Assembly: GCF_022374935.2 (NCBI RefSeq)
Contig: NZ_CP092430.2
Location: 4,650,001-4,714,000, forward strand
Reading direction: 5' to 3'
Length of the DNA stretch: 64,000 nucleotides
Origin: Mycolicibacter virginiensis
GTDB lineage: Bacteria > Actinomycetota > Actinomycetes > Mycobacteriales > Mycobacteriaceae
This document shows positions 9,914 to 21,100 of the stretch, piece by piece. The position numbers and the translations under genes are program-made. Positions within the stretch are counted from its first letter, which is position 1. Every line of letters begins with the position of its first letter. The notes under the pieces are model-generated. The model did not search any database and was not told the DNA's origin. It saw nothing but the letters and a program-made list of their open reading frames with translations.

Positions 9914-10142
9914 CCCCTATTTCCTTGAGGAACCGGCACGGTGCCGACAACGCTTGTTTTCAGCGCCCTGAACAGGGCTAACGGAAAACTGAGAAGAATG
10001 TTGTTAATAGCAACGCGTATATTCACAGCTCTTGTACATCACTTATTTTCTTCTAAGATTAGGTAAAAATGCCTACGTCGCGTTTGCCAGGGCTGGCGTA
10101 GGTGATCTGCCACCCTGTGCCCTCGCCCGCGGGCCGCAACGC

Positions 10143-10176
10143 CATCGCGGCCCGGTCTAAAGACCGGGCCGCGATG
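10143..10176 (-). terminator. Hairpin terminator after PGRS-B
   Basis: Perfect inverted repeat with 16-base arms (CATCGCGGCCCGGTCT at 10143-10158 and its complement at 10161-10176) and a 2-base centre, 34 bp beyond the stop codon. It lacks a T tract on the minus strand, as is common for mycobacterial hairpin terminators. The sequence is palindromic and could act on either strand. Confidence 0.7.
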
Positions 10177-10210
10177 CTTGGAGAGGGCGACCAGTAGCGC
10201 GCCCCTCCCC

Positions 10211-13200
10211 TTACGGGTTATTCGCGCCGTTGGTGCCGGTGGCGGTCTGACCGTCCGCGTTCTGAGTGTTGACCGCGTAGACATTGCCTTCAGAGCCGTT
10301 GCCGCCGGTGGCACCGGTACCGGTGCCACCCTTGCCGCCGGTGGCCGTGGCGTTGTCGGCTGACGGGTGGTCGGCCGGGGTGCCGGTACTGTCGAGCCCC
10401 GCCGCGACATTGCCATCGGCTCCGGCACCGCCGGTGCCGCCATTGGCACCGGTGCCGCCGTTGCCGCCGGTAGCACTGCCGCCGGTAGCACTGCTGTTCT
10501 CGCCCAGCGCGTTGACCCGGCCGTATCCCGCATTGCCGCCCTGGCCATCGTTGCCGACACCGCCGGTGCCGCCGTTCGCAGTGCCGCTGGCGACGGCATC
10601 GTTCCCACCGGCCGCGATGCTGGCCTTACCGCCATTACCGCCGATTCCGCCGTTGTAGGCGGCGCCACCGTCGCCGCCCGTCGACGTGCCGCTGGCCGTC
10701 CCGCCATTGCCACCAGCGTTCGGGTTGCCGAAGAAGAAGGTGGTCTTGGAGCTCTGGATGTCGGAGCTTCCACCGTTACCGCCGACGCTGCCCGTCCCGG
10801 TGGCCTCACCACCCGAACCACCGGTGGAGGTGCCGTAGGAGTTGCCTCCCGGACCGTTGGACTCGAGCTCACCCCAGGAGCCCGTACCGCCGTGACCTCC
10901 GTAGTTTCCGGCGCCGCCATCACCGCCGATCGCGATAGCGGCGTTGCCGCCCCCACCAACCGAGCCTCCGTCGACGTCTACGAGTAGCTCGCCCTTCCCA
11001 CCGTCACCGCCCGTCCCGGCATTGCCGAGCCCGCCGGCGCCGCCGTACGCCTCCCCGGTGATGGTGCTGCCGACCCCGGTCGCTCCGGCCACGGCGACGC
11101 CGCCGCCGCCACCCGTGCCGCCGGCTTGGCCATAACCACCGTCGCCACCCTTGACGGTGGTGTCGGTGATCTGTGCCCCGTCGATCGCCGTGATGCCGGC
11201 CGCGCCGCCATCACCAGCCGTGGCACCGACCGAGCCGTCGGTGTCCCCCGCGTTGCCGCCGGTCGCGTGGCTGCCGGAGATCAGGCTGCCGTTGCCGATG
11301 GCGCTCAGGGTCGCCGCACCACCGGCAGCGGTGTCGCTGGCATTGCCACCGGTGACCGAGCTGCCGCTGATGACGCCGCCGTCGCTGACGGTCGCCGTAG
11401 CGGCACCGCCGGCGAAGTTCGCGGTGTTGTGGCCGTTGGTGATGGTCGTGTCTACGACCTGGCTGCCGGCACCGTCGACGGTCAGCGAGTTGTTCGCACC
11501 GTTGGCACCGTTGGCGCCGTTGGGCCCTCCGTCGACACCTTGGCCACCGTTGACGTGGCCGCCGTCGATGACGCCGTCGTTGAGGGCGGACATCGTCGCG
11601 GATCCGCCACCACCACCGTTGCCACCGGCCGCGGTGGCCGAACCTGCGCCACCGTTGCCACCGTCGCCGCCGATCGCGGAACTGTCGGAGGAGATGGTGC
11701 CGCCGGTGCTGGTGGACAGGCTGGCCGCGCCACCGTCTCCACCCTTGCCACCGACGAATCCGGTGCCACCGTCTCCACCCGTACCGCCGTTGCCACCGGT
11801 GACGGTGCCGCTGGTGGTGCTGCCGCCGCTGATGCTCGCGGTGCCGCCGTTACCGCCGGCACCGCCGTTGGCGCCATTGCCGCCGGTCCCACCGTCGCCG
11901 CCGTTGCCGCCGTTGATGCTGAGCCCGTCGTAGTTAGTGCCTGCACCCACGTTCAGCGTCGTACCGATTCCGGTGCCACCCTTGCCACCGATGCCGCCGT
12001 TGGTTCCGGCCGCGCCGCCGTCGCCGCCGTCACCGCCGGACACCTGGCCGTTGGCGAAGCTGCCGCCACCTGCCACGTTCAGCGTCGCGACACCGCCGGC
12101 GCCGCCGAGGCTGCCGCCGGTACCGGCACCGGCATCGCCGGCTTGAACCGTGGTGTGGCTGACGCTGGTACCGCTCCCGTCGGCCGTGATCGTGGCACTG
12201 CCACCGATCGCGGTGTCGCTGTTCTGACCGCCGATGGCGTGACTTTCGGAAATGACGCCGCCGTCGGTGGCAGTCACCGTGGCGTGACCACCCAAACCTG
12301 CGGTCCCACCGTCGGCGCCGATGGCAGAACTGTCGGTGATGGTCCCGTTGGTCGCCTGGAACTGCCCATGACCGCCGGCGACGGTGCCTGCGGCGTCGCC
12401 GCCGACGGCGGTGGCACCGGAGATGTTGCCGCCGCTGGCGGGGTCCCCGTAGTTCCCGGAGAACACGTAGGCCTGGCCACCCAGGGCACCGGTAGCGCCG
12501 ACAACGTCCCTGTCGCCACCCTTACCGCCCGTGGCCGAACTGTCGATGGCCGTACTGCCAGTCCCGTTCGCCACAATCCGGCCCTGACCGCCGTACCCGG
12601 CGTGGCCGCCGTTGGTCGCCGTACCGCCGTCGCCGCCCGTTGCGGTGCCAGACGCCTCGCTGTTCACACCGAAGGCCTGGATGTTGCCGATCGTGCCGTT
12701 GCCACCGATGCTGCCCGCACCGGTGCCGGTACCGCCATTACCGCTGTTCGCGGTGCCGCTGGCCTGCGCCCCGGCCGCGAAGGCGCCCACCTGACCGCTG
12801 CTGCCATTGCCGCCGGTGCCGCCCGCTAGACCGGCGCCGCCGTCACCGCCGATGCCCTGCCCGGTGGCCACCGCGCCGGTTCCGCCGGCGACCACACTGC
12901 CGATACCGCCGTTGCCACCGGTGCCGCCGCCGGTGGCGTCGGCACCGCTACCGCCCTTCGCGGTTCCGCTGGCCGAACCGTCGTTACCGCCGATGCCGGT
13001 CCGGACGAAGCCAGCCTGAATATTGCCGCTTCCGCCGTTGCCACCGGTGCTGCCGACGCCGGTGCCCTTGCCGCCGAGGCCGCCGGTCGCGTCGCCGGTA
13101 GCGGTGCCACCGGTGCCGCCCTCCACACCGGCGGTCACAGCGGAGTAGCCGCCGAGGCCGCCTTTGCCGCCCGCTTCGCCAATGCCACCGGTGCCCCCCG

Positions 13201-15160
13201 TCGAAGTGGCCGCACTGACGGTGCCGCCCAGTGCCGCGGCGATGTCGGAGTCAGCACCCTGGCCACCGACGCTGCCTGCACCGTCTCCGGTGCCGCCGTT
13301 ACCACCGGTTGAGGTGCCACCGACGGTGCTATCGGTGCCGCCGGCGGTGACCCGGCCAGCGCCACCGACGCCGCCGGCGCCACTGTTGTTTCCGGCGCCG
13401 CCGTCGCCACCGACGGCGTAGCCGTCGGTGATGGCGCCGCCCGCTGTGGCGGTGACGCTGGCGTTACCGGCGTTGCCGCCGGTGCCGCCGGTGGCGTCGC
13501 CCACCCCCGCCTTACCGCCCGTGGCTGAGCTGTCGGTGATGCTGCTGTTGGCGCCATCGGCCGTGAGGCTGGCCGATCCGCCGTTGGCGGTGGCGTTGCT
13601 GTCCTGACCGGTGGCCTGGCTGCCGGAGATGCTGGCGCCGTTGGTGGCCTGCAGCAGTGCGGTTCCGCCATTGTGGCCGGCTGCACCGTCCCCGCCGGTG
13701 GCTCCGCTGTTGGTGATGGTGTCGCCGCCGGAGGTCACCGTGTTCGGGTCACCGGCGAAGACCTGTGCCCGACCGCCTTGACCACCGTCGACCCCGTTGG
13801 CGCTGTCACCGCCCTTGCCGCCGTCCGCGGTGCCGTTGGTGATCGTGTCTCCCGTGGCGTTGGTCTGCACGTACGCCTGACCGCCCGCGCCGCCGGCCTT
13901 GCCGGCGCTGCCCGCACCGCCGTCACCACCGGTGGAGCTGCCGTTGGTGATGGTGCTGTCCTGGGCCAGCGCGCGGACCCATCCCAGGCCACCGTCGCCG
14001 CCCTTGCTGCTCGGCCCGTCACCGTCACCACCGTTGCCGGCCTGGCCGGTCCCGCTGGCGTACGTCCCGTCGCCCAGCGCCGCCACCTGGCCGTTCTGGC
14101 CGTTACCGCCGGTGCCGCCGTTGAGGCCTTGGCCGCCGTTACCGCCGTGGCCGGTGCCGCTGGCCTCCGCACCGGTGCCGCCGGCGTTGATGCTGCCGTA
14201 GCTGCCGTTGCCGCCGGTGCCGCCACCGGTGGCGGCGCCCCCGGCGCCGCCGATCGCGGTGCCGTGCGCGGTGCCGCCGGGCCCGCCCAGGCCGCTGTGC
14301 GCCTCGCCGGCATCGATACCGCCGTTGCCACCCTTGCCGCCTTGGCTGGTGGCATCGGTCCCGGTGCCACCCGTGCCACCGGTGGCCTGACCGTACGAGG
14401 TGCCGTCCTGGTGTGCTTCGACGCCGCCGAGGCCACCCTTGCCGCCGGTACCACCGTTGTCCCCGGTGCCACCGGAACCGCCGGTAGCGGTGGTGGCGGG
14501 TGCACCCACGGCGGGGTCGTCGATGACCTTGCCGCCATCGGTCGCCGAGATGTAACCGGTGTTGCCGTCGCCGCCGATACCACCGGCTTTACCGGCACCG
14601 CCGTCACCGCCGGTCGCGGTACCGGTGGCCGCACTGCCGGCACCGTCGGCCGTGACGGTGCCGATTCCGCCGCCGCCACCGGTTCCGCCATTGCTGCCGT
14701 CACCGCCGGTACCACCGTTGGCGGTGCCGCCGTCGACGCTGCCGCCGTTGGTGGCGCCCACGACTGCCGCACCGCCCGCACCTCCGGCGCCGCCGTTGGC
14801 GTCACCGACGCCGGCGTTGCCACCGGTCGCGGAGCTGTTGGCGACGGTGCTGTTGGTGCCATCGGCGGTGATGCCCGCGGCGCCGCCGGCCGCGCTGTCG
14901 CTGCCATCGCCACCCTTGGCGTGACCGTCGGAGATGCTGCCGCCGTTCGTTGAAGTCAGCGAGGCAGCGCCACCGGCACCGCCGGCGCCGGCGTTACCAC
15001 CGGTCACCGAGCTGTCGGTGATGGTGCTGCTGGCGTCGATGGTGACCGTCGCGCTGCCACCGGCGAACTCGTCCGTCGAATTGCCGGCCTGGATCGTCAG
15101 GTTCGTGACGTTGCCGTCGACGATGACATCGGCCACGCCACCGGTCAGCCCGGCCGCACC
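10211..15160 (-). repeat. Three beta-helix-like supermodules in PGRS-B
   Basis: Supermodules begin near 15155, 13680 and 12385 (about 490, 430 and 725 residues). Each passes through matching rungs in the same order. One aligned triplet reads IDAGEAHSGLGG / IQAGFVRTGIGG / IQSSKTTFFFG. Another reads INAGGTGAEASG / VVAGGTGAVATG / IAAGGNDAVASG. The junctions are alike: a QAYV-type rung, then a VFAGD or VFSGN rung, then a QATNG rung that starts the next module. The third module carries extra rungs near its start. The repeated order shows tandem duplication of a large folded unit, not random low complexity. Confidence 0.7.
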
Positions 15161-18100
15161 CGGTGCGGTCGCGGTGCCGTCGCCACCGTCGCCGCCATTA
15201 CCACCGGTCGCGGTGACGCCGCTGGAGGATCCGCTGCCGCCGACGTGGGCACCGCCACCGCCGCCGCCACCGCCACCGCCGTAGCCGATGCCGCTGCCGA
15301 GCCAACCCGCGCCACCGCTACCGCCGTCGCCACCGACCGCGCCGGTGCCGACCGAGGCACCCGAGCCACCGGCGCCGCCTGCGCCACCCTCGGCGCCCAC
15401 GCCACCGTTACCGCCGTTGCCGCCGGTACCACCGGACTGCGGGGTGGAGCCGCTCATACCGATGCCATCGCCACCCTGGCCGCCGTTACCGCCGGCACTG
15501 CTCGTGCCCGCCGTGCCGGCCGCTCCGTTACTGCCGGTGGTGCCGCCGCTGCCGCCGGCGCCCGCAGCGCCAGCCGCGCCACCGTTGGCGCCGTTGCCGC
15601 CGTTGCCGCCGTTGCCCGCCAGCAGGCCGGTGCCGCCGTCCGCACCGGCGCCGCCACTGCCGGCCGTGCCGGCGCCGCCGCCGGTACCACCGTTGCCGCC
15701 CTGGCCGCCTGCGCTGCCCGATAGTCCGGTGCCGCCCTTGCCGCCGCCGCCACCGGCACCGCCGGCGCCGGCGTTGCCGCCGCTGCTGCCCGCCGCACCC
15801 GCTGTGGTCGCGTCGACGCCGTTGCCAGCGTCACTGCCGTGACCGCCGCGGCCGCCGCTGCCGCCGGCACCACCGCCGTTGCCGTTGCCACCGGCACCGC
15901 CTACACCACCGTTACCGCCGGCCACGCCGTCGGCGCCGTCCGGAGCACCGGTAGTACCCCACGTGGCGTTGCCACCGGCACCGCCGTTACCGCCGCCGCC
16001 GCCGGCAGCTGTGGTGCCGGTACCGCCGACGCCACCGCCGCCGCCGTTACCCGCGATGCCGCCGGTGGCGGTACCGCCGGCACCGCCGTCGCCACCGTTG
16101 CCGGCGGCACTGCTGCTACCGGCCTGGTTGCCGCCGGCGCCACCGGCGCCGCCGTTACCGGATTGACCCGGGTGGTAGTCGTCGGGGGTGGCGCCGAGGT
16201 TGGTGCCGACCCCGCCATCGCCGCCCGCACCGCCCTTGCCGCCATTGCCCGCAGCAGTGGTGACCGAGCCATCGGCGCCCTTACCGCCCGCGCCGCCACT
16301 GCCGGCCCAGCCGCCGGTGCCCTGTCCGCCGTTCTGGCCACCGTCGGTGCCTGCACCGCCCTGACCGCCGGCGCCACCGTCGCCGCCGGCGCCTCCATTG
16401 CCACCGTCAAGACCACTGCCGGCCGCAGCATTGGCGCCGCTACCGCCGCCGAGGGCCTGGCCGCCCTGGCCGCCGCGACCGCCGTTGCCACCGCCGACAC
16501 CATTGATGCCCTGACCACCGACACCACCGTTACCGCCGGCGCCACCGTTGCCGGCATCGCCCCCGTCAAGGTTGGTGGCGGTGCCGCTGGCACCGCTGCC
16601 GCCCTGGCCACCGCGGCCGCCCAGGCCGCCGTCGCCACCGTGGCCGTTGGCACCGTCCGCACCGCCGTCAACTCCGGCCCCACCGGCCCCGGCCTTGCCG
16701 CCAATGCCACCGTCGGTCGCGGCGCCGCCGTCCATGCCGCTGCCGGCAGCGGCTCCACCGCCGGTGCCACCTTCACCGCCTTCACCGCCGCTACCGCCCG
16801 CGCCACCGCTACCACCGCTGGTGCTGTCGGCGCCGTGTCCGCCACCACCACCGGTGCCACCGTTACCGCCGGCACCTGCCGCGCCGGCATCCCCGGGGGT
16901 AGTGCCCTGGCCGTAGCCGCCGTGACCACCGTGACCACCGACGCCACCGTCGCCGGCGGCACCACCGGTGCCCCCGATGACGCCGTCGCCGCCGAGGCCA
17001 CCGTTACCACCGTTTCCGGCAGCAGCGCCGGCTCCGCCGTCAGCACCGAGATCAGTACCCCAGCCGCCGCGGCCACCGTCTCCACCGAGACCGCCCTCGC
17101 CACCGGTGCCACCGGTACCCGCGTTGGACGCACCGCCTGCACCACCCAGACCGCCGTCGCCACCGGTCCCAGCGGTCCCACCGACCAGGTTGTAGTCGTA
17201 CCCGTCATAGGTGTGGCCGATGTTCTGGCCGATACCGCCCCAGCCACCGGTGCCACCCTGGCCGCCCGCACCACCGGCACCACCGTCGCCGGTAGCGCCC
17301 GTCGCGGCACCACCGCCACCGCCAGATCCGCCCTTACCCGCAGCGCCACCGAGCCCGGTGGTGTCACCTCCGTGACCGTTCTGGGCGCCGCCCTGGCCAC
17401 CGTTACCGCCGGCACCGCCGGCACCACCGGTGCCGCCGTCGCCGGTCGCGTTGTCCGCGCCAGCGGAACCCGCACCACCGTTGCCGCCGGCGCCACCGTT
17501 GCCCGAGGACCTCAGGCCGTAGTAGCTGTTCGTGCCGGTGTTGCCGCCGTTACCACCGGCGGCACCGGCCTGACCGGTGCCATCGGCGTAATGGCCGACG
17601 CCGTCACCACCGTTACCGCCGTTACCGCCGTCGCCGCCGAGTCCGACCGCACCGTGCTCGCCGTCGGCGGCATTGGTGCCGTCGCCGTTGTCGCCACCGG
17701 CTCCACCGGCGCCGCCCTTGCCAACCAGACCACCGATGCCACCGTCGCCACCCTTGCCGGCGGCAATGTTCGAGGCGGCATCACCGTCGCCGCCGTCGCC
17801 ACCGTTACCACCCTTACCGGCCGTACCACCAGAACCGCCGGCACCACCGACGCCACCAGCACCGTGCTGGCCGGTACCGCCGCCGCCTGCCGCACCGGCT
17901 GCACCACCGGCACCACCGGCACCACCGTTGCCGCCATCGGTGGAGTTACCGCCCGTGCCACCATTACCGCCGGCCACACCGGTGTTGCCGGAGTTGTCGG
18001 TGCCCGCCGCACCGTCGGCACCGGAGCCACCCTGACCACCAGTGCCGCCTTCGCCGCCCTGACCGCCGCTGCCGCTGACGCCGGAGATCGCGCCACCAGC

Positions 18101-21100
18101 ACCACCGGTGCCGCCGGCGCCACCGTTACCACCGGCACCACCAGCGGAGACCGCCGACGCGCCTGCGGTAGCGCCACCGATTCCCGCCACACCGGTCGCG
18201 CCCTTGCCGCCAGCACCACCGGTACCACCGTTGGCGCGCGAGCCACCGGCGCCACCTTCGCCGCCCTGGCCGCCGTTCTGCGCGGTCGTGGTGGCACCGA
18301 TGAGGCCGGATCCGTCGCCGCCGACGCCACCGTTGGCACCGATGCTGTCGGTCCCCGCGACACCGTCGCTGCCGTCGCTGCCGGCAGTGCCGGCTCCGGT
18401 ACCTGCCGCGCCGCCCTCGCCGGCAAGGCCGCCGTCGGCACCGTCACCGCCTCTACCACCGCTGCCGGCGTTGGTACCGCCACCGCCACCGGCTCCATTG
18501 CCAGCGCTGCCGGCCGTACCGGCGTTACCACCACTGCTCCCGTTGCCGCCGTTGCCGTTGACGGCGCTACCGCTGCCGCCGTCGCCACCGTCGGCACCGT
18601 TGCCACCAGCACCGGCGTTGCCGCCGTCACCGCCATCGCCACCACTCCCGGCCGTGGCGCTGACACCCGATCCTCCGTTACCGCCGACACCGGCGGTGCC
18701 GGCATTGCCGCCCTTGCCACCGATGACACCGTCACCGCCCTTGCCACCGGCGCCAGCGTTGCCGCCGGCACCGCCGGACGTGCCGCTGTCGCCGGGATTG
18801 ACGCCAGAGACACCGGACACACCGGTGGCGCCGTTACCGCCCGCGCCGCCGTTACCGGCCTGACCCGGGTGGTAGTCGTCGATCGTCGCGTAGTCGTTGG
18901 TGCCGGCACCGGCGTTACCGCCGTCGCCGCCCTTACCGCCGCTGCCGCCGGCCAGGCCGCTGCCCGCGGCGGCCGTGCCACCGTTGCCACCCTGACCGCC
19001 GTTGCCGGCCCAACCACCGGTGCCCAAGTGTCCGTTGGCGCCGCCGTCGGTACCAGCTCCGCCCTGGCCTGCGTCGCCGCCGTTGCCGCCGGCGCCACCA
19101 TTGCCGCCGTCGAGGCCGCTGCCGCCAGGGGCGTTAGCACCGCCAGCTCCATTACCGCCCTGGCCGCCCTGGCCACCCCGGCCGCCGTTACCGCCACCGA
19201 CACCGCCGATGCCCTGACCACCGGCACCACCGTTGCCAGCTTGGCCACCGTTGCCGCCGTCCAAGCCGTTGCCGAGCGCGTCGCGGTTGCTGTTCGGCGC
19301 GCCCTGACCACCCCTGCCGCCCAGGCCACCATCGCCACCGGTGCCGTTGGTGCCGGTGGTGCCGCCTCCGTTCCCGGCACCGCCGGCCCCGGCATTACCA
19401 CCGTCACCACCGTCGGTGCCGACACCACCATTACCGCCGCTGTTCCACTTCGCGACGCCACCGGTGCCGCCCTCGCCACCGGTGCCACCGGAGCCACCTG
19501 CACCGCCGCTGGTGGCGTTGGTGCCGACACCGGCGTCACCACCGGTACCACCGTTACCGCCGCTGCCGGCCCGGCCGGCGTCCATACCGTCAAGGCCGCC
19601 CGGGTAGTTGCCGGAGCCGCCGTGACCACCGTGGCCACCGACACCGCCGTTGCCGGCGTTACCGCCGTCGGTGGCAATCAGGCCAGAACCACCGGCACCG
19701 CCATTGCCGCCATTACCGGCGTCGCCGCCGACACCGCCGACACCGTCCGCACCGCCCGCGTCACCACCGGTTCCGGCACGGCCACCGTCGCCGCCGTCGC
19801 CGCCGTTACCGGCCTTGCCGGCATCACCCTGGACCCCGGTGTTTCCGGTGCCGTTGTTCAACGCGCCCGCAGCGCCACCATTACCACCGGCACCGCCGGC
19901 GCCACCGATGCCGCCGGCACCGCCGTTGATGTTCGCCGTCGGATACAGAGCGCCGACCGCGTGGTCAGCGCCCCAACCGCCGTCGCCGCCGTCGCCGCCG
20001 TCGGCACCGGCGCCACCCTTGCCACCGCTACCGGCGTTGCCGGCCACCGCACCGCTGGCACCGCCGGCGCCGCCGTTGCCGCCAGCGCCACCGGCCTGGC
20101 CGGCACCGCCAGCACGACCGGCGTCCGTGGCCGGAAGGTGCTGCGCAGGATCGTTGACGTTGCCGACGCTCTCGCCATTGTCACCGGCCACACCGTTGCC
20201 ACCCGCACCGCCGTTGCCACCGCTGCCGCGGCTACCGCCGTCCCCGCCGGCACCGCCATTACCGCCCCGGTCCCCGGCGTTGACGCCGTTGAAGCCGTCG
20301 CCACCCTGACCACCGCTGCCGGCGATGCCGGTGATCTCGGTGCCATCCGTTCCGGCCCCGCCGTTGGTGGAACCCGTTCCCGCAGTACCGGCCTGACCCG
20401 CCGCGCCGACCTCGCCGCCCTTACCGCCGCTACCGCCATCGACATGGGTCGCGGTACCGTCCGCGCCCTGACCGCCATCACCGGCCGTGCCGGCATTGCC
20501 GCCATCGCCGGCGTCGCCGCCGACACCGGTGGCACCGTTGGAGCCGCCACCGGTCGACGTACCACCCACGCCGCCCTTACCACCATTGCCGCCGGAGCCG
20601 CCATTGCCGCCGGAGCCACCCGCCTGACCACTTCCGCTGCCACCGTTGGCGAAGGTGCCGACGGCACCGGTCACCCCGTCGCCACCGCTACCCCCATTGC
20701 CGGCGTTGCCACCCGCACCACCGGCGCCGCCGACGTTGCCTGTGCCACCAGCTCCGCCATCGCCACCAGCGCCGCCCGAGCCGCCGTTTTGGCCGGATTC
20801 ACCGGCGTTAGCACCACTGGCACCGACATACCCGGCGCCGCCCTCACCACCGGCACCACCATCGCCACCGTCACCCTGCGCGGCGTGGGTAGTGCCATCG
20901 GCTTCGAGACCGCCCGTGCCACCGTTACCACCGGCGCCACCCTTACCGCCAGCCGTGCCGTCCGGGTCGGCCTGAGTGCCCGCGTCACCCGCGGCCCCGA
21001 CCGCACCGTCGCCGCCGTTGCCACCCACACCGGCCGTGCCGTCCGCGGCGTGCCCGCCCCCGACCTCGGCACCGCCATGCCCCGCGTTACCGCCGACACC

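Larger units (their letters stand above)
9830..10210. other. Intergenic region between PGRS-B stop and PGRS-A start
   Basis: This 381-bp gap holds no convincing gene. From high to low coordinates it contains a long hairpin just after PGRS-B, an AT-rich stretch (about 9980-10080) unlike the surrounding GC-rich DNA, and short dyads GCCCTG-AA-CAGGGC (9965-9978) and TTCCT-TG-AGGAA (9921-9932). It ends with the candidate PGRS-A promoter and its ribosome binding site. Confidence 0.7.
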
